The notes beneath the pieces are model-generated. The model had not been told where the DNA came from. It did no database searches and saw only the letters and a list, made by a program, of their open reading frames with translations. This document shows, piece by piece, positions 5,444 to 8,168 of a DNA stretch of 8,168 bases. The first letter of the stretch is position 1; each line of letters begins with the position of its first letter. The DNA is taken from NCBI GenBank assembly GCA_018065475.1, contig JAGHTD010000256.1, positions 1 to 8,168 on the forward strand, read 5' to 3'. Origin of the DNA: Candidatus Colimorpha enterica (lineage in GTDB: Bacteria; Bacillota; Clostridia; Oscillospirales; CAG-272). Made by a program: the position numbers and the translations under genes.

Positions 5444-5735
5444 TTCTTGCTTCTGCTTCTGCGGTTGCTTTCTGAAGCTCGAGCTCGAGCTCATAGCAAG
5501 CGAGAACCTTCTCCTCAATGTACGCTCTGAATTCAGGGTTGATGGGATGAGCTACATCCTTGAACTTGCCCTCTCCGTTGCGTCTGGTAGGCATTACGAT
5601 GAAAACCTTATCGTTAGCCTTGATAACCTTAATGTCGTGAACGACAAAGCAGTTATCGAATGTGACGGATGCGACAGCCTTGAGAGTCGTCTCGTCGTCA
5701 AACACTTTTCTGATTTTGATATCAGTGATCTGCAT
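5433..5735 (-). CDS. spoVG: Septation/RNA-binding regulator SpoVG
   Basis: SpoVG is a small nucleic-acid-binding regulator. In Bacillus it affects sporulation septum and cortex formation; it also occurs in non-sporulating Firmicutes, so it does not prove that this organism sporulates. The 100 residues (97 in B. subtilis) contain the family core: MQITDIKIRKVF, VTFDNCFVVHDIKVI, VFIVMPTRR, GKFKDVAHPINPEFRAYIEEKV. The C-terminus has an EL triplet (YELELELQ) encoded by three GAGCTC repeats, which form the 16-nt perfect palindrome AGCTCGAGCTCGAGCT (5476-5491). The ATG at 5735 has GGAGGAAG at ideal spacing. It overlaps the DUF6873-like gene tail-to-tail by 11 nt and is divergent from murC. Confidence 0.97.
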   Translation of the reverse strand: MQITDIKIRKVFDDETTLKAVASVTFDNCFVVHDIKVIKANDKVFIVMPTRRNGEGKFKDVAHPINPEFRAYIEEKVLACYELELELQKATAEAEARIIF

Positions 5736-5776
5736 TGATTCTTCCTCCGTATTCTACTGACTTTTTTGTTGCTAAT

Positions 5777-5782
5777 ATTATA
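5777..5782 (-). promoter_or_regulatory. Probable -10 element for spoVG
   Basis: A TATAAT on the minus strand lies about 42 nt upstream of the spoVG start. No good -35 hexamer is found 16-18 nt further up (the TTGCCA nearby is only 11 nt away), and I see no clear SigH-type promoter of the kind used by B. subtilis spoVG. Confidence 0.45.
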
Positions 5783-5886
5783 ATGATTTTATGTGGCAAA
5801 GATGTTTCATTTCTGTGAACAAAATGTTTATTTTCTGTTAATTATGCATACTAAAATGAAAATATTATGGAAAGGTGCTTCCTTAC

Positions 5887-7269
5887 ATGAATAATTACTA
5901 TTCCGCCGAGCAAATAGAGAAGATTGTTGCGGGCGCGAAGAAAATACATTTTATCGGAATAGGCGGCATATCTATGTGTTCTCTCGCCATGATCACCGCG
6001 CGCCACGGGGTAAAGGTTTCCGGCTCCGACAGGACGGAATCCGAGATCGCCGACAGAATGCAGAAACTCGGAATAGAAATAAGCTACGAACATACGGCGC
6101 AGACCGTTGCTGGCGCGGCGGTGGTCGTCTATAGGGCGGCTATCCACGACGACAACCCGGAGCTTGCCGAGGCAAGAAGGCAGGGGATACCCACGCTGAT
6201 CAGGGCAGAATACCTCGGATGGCTCATGCTGAAATACGGCGTAAGGATCGGCGTTGCCGGGAGCCACGGAAAGAGCTCTGTCACCGGAATGATCGCGTCG
6301 GCCTGCATGGCTGACGGAGATCCTACCGTACTCTGCGGAGCGGAGGTCTCGATGCTTGACGGCACTTACCGTCTCGGCTCCGACGCCAGGTTCGTCTTCG
6401 AGGCGTGCGAATACTGCGATTCCTTCCTTTCGTTCTATCCCACTCTTTCGGTCATCACCAACGTCGAATACGATCACCCCGACTACTTTACGGATATGGA
6501 TATGCTGAGGAACTCCTTCCTTAAATACGCCATGATCGGTGAAAAGGCGGTCTTCAACGCCGACGATCCCGAATCCGTCGCGCTTATGAACAGGTACGGC
6601 AAGAAAGCCGTCACCTACGGTATCGAAAACGACGCGGATTATTCCGCAAAGAATATTGTGATCGACGGGCTGACCTCGTCCTTCACTCTCGTATGCGGAG
6701 GGGAGGAAAAAGGGAAGATCAGTCTGAGGGTCCCGGGACTTCTCAACGTGAAAAACGCGCTCTGCGCCTGCGCCGCCGCAATGACGGAAGGCATATCCTT
6801 TGAGAACGTAAAACGCGGACTTGAGAGCTTCGGCGGCATAAAGCGCCGTTTCGAGCATCTCGGAAAGACCGCGAAGGGTGCCGACGTTTACGACGATTAC
6901 GCCCACCATCCCACCGAGCTGAAGGCGACGATCTCGACCGCCGTTGAGGCGCTGAAAGGGAGCGGAAAACGCCTCGTAACCCTGTTCCAACCGCATACCT
7001 ATTCGCGCACCGCCGCGCTCTACGGCGATTTTGTCGAGGCGTTCGGGGACGTTGACCTTGCGCTTTTCAGCGATATATACGCGGCAAGGGAGGAAAACGT
7101 TTACGGCGTATCCTCAAAGGGACTTGCGGAGTCTGTCGGCGGAGTATATTCCGGCAGTATTTCCGAGTCTGCCGAATACATTAAGGAAAACTGCGGTGAA
7201 AACGACGTCGTCCTCATCCTCGGCGCCGGAGATATAATAAAGGCCGGCCCGATGGTCATAAAAGCGTAA
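5887..7269 (+). CDS. murC: UDP-N-acetylmuramate--L-alanine ligase
   Basis: MurC adds L-alanine to UDP-N-acetylmuramic acid with ATP, the first amino-acid step of peptidoglycan precursor synthesis in the cytoplasm. The 460 residues cover all three Mur-ligase domains: HFIGIGGISMCSLA (21-34) binds the UDP part; GVAGSHGKSSVTGM (122-135) is the ATP loop; EACEYCDSFL (172-181) and TNVEYDHPDYF (191-201) are central-domain motifs; YDDYAHHPTEL (335-345), FQPHTYSRT (367-375) and GAGDI (446-450) are in the C-domain. Differences from the E. coli-type consensus (GSHGKSS for GTHGKTT, EACEYC for EADESD) are conservative and I think lineage-typical. The ATG at 5887 has AAAGGTG upstream; a GTG at 5875 is in frame but less likely. 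It is divergent from spoVG with no clear promoter of its own visible. A 381-codon antisense open frame is a coding shadow. Confidence 0.98.
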   Translation: MNNYYSAEQIEKIVAGAKKIHFIGIGGISMCSLAMITARHGVKVSGSDRTESEIADRMQKLGIEISYEHTAQTVAGAAVVVYRAAIHDDNPELAEARRQGIPTLIRAEYLGWLMLKYGVRIGVAGSHGKSSVTGMIASACMADGDPTVLCGAEVSMLDGTYRLGSDARFVFEACEYCDSFLSFYPTLSVITNVEYDHPDYFTDMDMLRNSFLKYAMIGEKAVFNADDPESVALMNRYGKKAVTYGIENDADYSAKNIVIDGLTSSFTLVCGGEEKGKISLRVPGLLNVKNALCACAAAMTEGISFENVKRGLESFGGIKRRFEHLGKTAKGADVYDDYAHHPTELKATISTAVEALKGSGKRLVTLFQPHTYSRTAALYGDFVEAFGDVDLALFSDIYAAREENVYGVSSKGLAESVGGVYSGSISESAEYIKENCGENDVVLILGAGDIIKAGPMVIKA

Positions 7270-7297
7270 TTCGGCGTATTATTTTTTGAATATATAC

Positions 7298-7326
7298 TTG
7301 AAATTGTCTGGTGTATGTAGTATAAT
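7298..7326 (+). promoter_or_regulatory. Promoter of the SPFH-domain gene
   Basis: TTGAAA (7298-7303), a 17-nt spacer and TATAAT (7321-7326), about 44 nt before the start codon. The short leader contains a TGCAT/ATGCA inverted repeat at about 7333-7349, too weak to assign a role. Confidence 0.82.
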
Positions 7327-7369
7327 AATGATGCATATTATGTAATGCAATAAAATCAAGGAGACTATT

Positions 7370-8140
7370 ATGGGACTTATCAAAGCATTAGCCGGCGCTC
7401 TCGGCGGCACACTCGCCGATCAGTGGAAAGAGTTTTTCTACTGTGACGCTCTTGACGACAACACTCTCGTCGTAAAAGGCGAGAAGCGCATTTCCGGTCG
7501 TTCTTCCAACACAAAGGGAAACGACAATATCATCAGCAACGGTTCCGGTATCGCGGTAGCGGACGGACAGTGCATGATCATAGTTGAACAGGGCAAGGTC
7601 GTGGAAGTATGTGCCGAGCCCGGAGAGTTCACCTACGATACCTCCACGGAGCCCTCAATATTTGCGGGCAACCTCGGTCAGTCCATCATCGAGACCTTCA
7701 AGGTCATCGGCAAGCGTTTCACCTACGGCGGCGACACCGGTAAGGATCAGAGAGTATATTATATAAATACGAAGGAGATCAAGGGCAACAAGTTCGGCAC
7801 TGCCAACCCCGTTCCCTTTAAGGTAGTGATCAACGAACAGCTCGGCTACAAGCTCTCCGTCGATCTCAGATGCAACGGTACCTATTCCTACAAGATCACC
7901 GACCCGCTTCTTTTCTATACCAATGTATGCGGCAACGTAAGCTCTGCTTACGGTCGCGAAGAGATCGACTCCATGCTCAAGAGCGAGCTTATCATGCACC
8001 TCCAGCCCGCGCTGGCGGTCATCTCCGCTCAGGGCGGTTCCTACGATCCGATCCCCGCACATAACGCAGACGTCCGCGACGCGATGAACGCGGAGCTCGC
8101 TCCCGACTGGGAAGAAGAGGAATCGAGATCTTCTCGATGA
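7370..8140 (+). CDS. YdjI/COG4260-like SPFH-domain protein, frame broken near its end
   Basis: The protein resembles the stomatin/prohibitin-like SPFH proteins of the B. subtilis YdjI group (often labelled virion core protein by old homology), soluble or membrane-associated scaffolds that usually end in a zinc ribbon; their function is poorly known. Family-like segments are MGLIKALAGALGGTLADQWKE..., NGSGIAVADGQCMIIVEQGK (57-76), EPGEFTYDTSTEPSIFAG (82-99), VYYINTKEIKGNKFGT (129-144), VPFKVV (147-152) and DLRCNGTYSYKITDP (165-179). AAGGAG precedes the ATG at 7370. The frame stops at TGA 8138-8140 after EEEESRSSR, 256 residues, but the -1 frame from about 8116 reads RGIEIFSMNFGVPSIPE, the type of sequence expected at this point. 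One lost base near 8111-8118 would explain it. The rest of the gene lies outside the window. Confidence 0.87.
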   Translation: MGLIKALAGALGGTLADQWKEFFYCDALDDNTLVVKGEKRISGRSSNTKGNDNIISNGSGIAVADGQCMIIVEQGKVVEVCAEPGEFTYDTSTEPSIFAGNLGQSIIETFKVIGKRFTYGGDTGKDQRVYYINTKEIKGNKFGTANPVPFKVVINEQLGYKLSVDLRCNGTYSYKITDPLLFYTNVCGNVSSAYGREEIDSMLKSELIMHLQPALAVISAQGGSYDPIPAHNADVRDAMNAELAPDWEEEESRSSR

Positions 8141-8168
8141 ACTTCGGCGTTCCTTCGATCCCCGAGAG
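8116..8168 (+). pseudogene. Continuation of the SPFH-domain gene in the -1 frame (runs off window)
   Basis: Reading from AGA at 8116 gives RGIEIFSMNFGVPSIPE, open to the last base. It continues the SPFH domain whose main frame stops at 8140. The local sequence GGGAAGAAGAGG has no X XXY YYZ slippery heptamer in frame, so a single-base deletion (for example loss of one A at 8115-8116) or a sequencing error is more likely than programmed frameshifting. Confidence 0.7.

Noticed and set aside
5851..6996. A 381-codon open frame on the minus strand
   Set aside because: It is wholly antisense to murC, whose motifs are complete. The antisense product has no recognisable domain and arises from the codon bias of murC.
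8105..8125. Programmed -1 frameshifting in the SPFH gene
   Set aside because: No X XXY YYZ slippery heptamer in the zero frame and no obvious downstream stimulatory stem within the visible sequence.
1..8168. Mobile element, CRISPR array, toxin-antitoxin or phage defence module
   Set aside because: Every substantial frame is accounted for by a core gene, and no repeats array, transposase or accessory pair is visible.

Overview
This window is a conserved chromosomal core segment of a Gram-positive bacterium, most likely a Clostridia member (Oscillospirales-like, mid GC). The evidence is an infC-rpmI-rplT operon behind an L20-type attenuation leader, spoVG, an L28 protein with a CxxC/CxxC zinc ribbon, a DUF6873-type protein, strong AGGAGG ribosome binding sites and canonical TTGACA/TATAAT promoters. 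I see no mobile element, CRISPR array, phage gene, tRNA or rRNA. The lineage is inferred from gene content only.

Positions 1-4412 are read on the minus strand. From right to left they hold: a promoter and upp (uracil salvage); a perfect 11-bp hairpin that runs into the start region of a stand-alone CinA C-terminal/PncC amidase; a textbook promoter with a ~138-nt leader resembling the L20 leader; infC, rpmI and rplT (IF3, L35, L20); a strong terminator; a SpoU-family rRNA 2'-O-methyltransferase gene interrupted by one in-frame TAA; and dprA, whose 3' end lies outside the window. The IF3 gene appears to start at a non-canonical AUA codon preceded by an 8-nt Shine-Dalgarno match.

Positions 4453-8168 are mainly plus strand. 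They hold rpmB (L28), whose promoter is divergent from that of upp; a DUF6873-like gene 21 nt after it; spoVG on the minus strand, overlapping that gene tail-to-tail by 11 nt; murC (cell wall synthesis) divergent from spoVG; and a YdjI/COG4260-like SPFH-domain gene with its own promoter. The SPFH reading frame breaks near 8111-8118, and family-like sequence resumes in the -1 frame up to the window edge.

The genes are mostly housekeeping: translation (IF3, L35, L20, L28, rRNA methylation), nucleotide and NAD salvage (Upp, PncC-like), DNA uptake/recombination (DprA) and envelope (MurC, SPFH). No new multi-gene system is evident. The points most worth a second look are the two disrupted genes in 8 kb (real decay, readthrough, or assembly error), the AUA start and attenuator of infC, and the hairpin at the CinA start.
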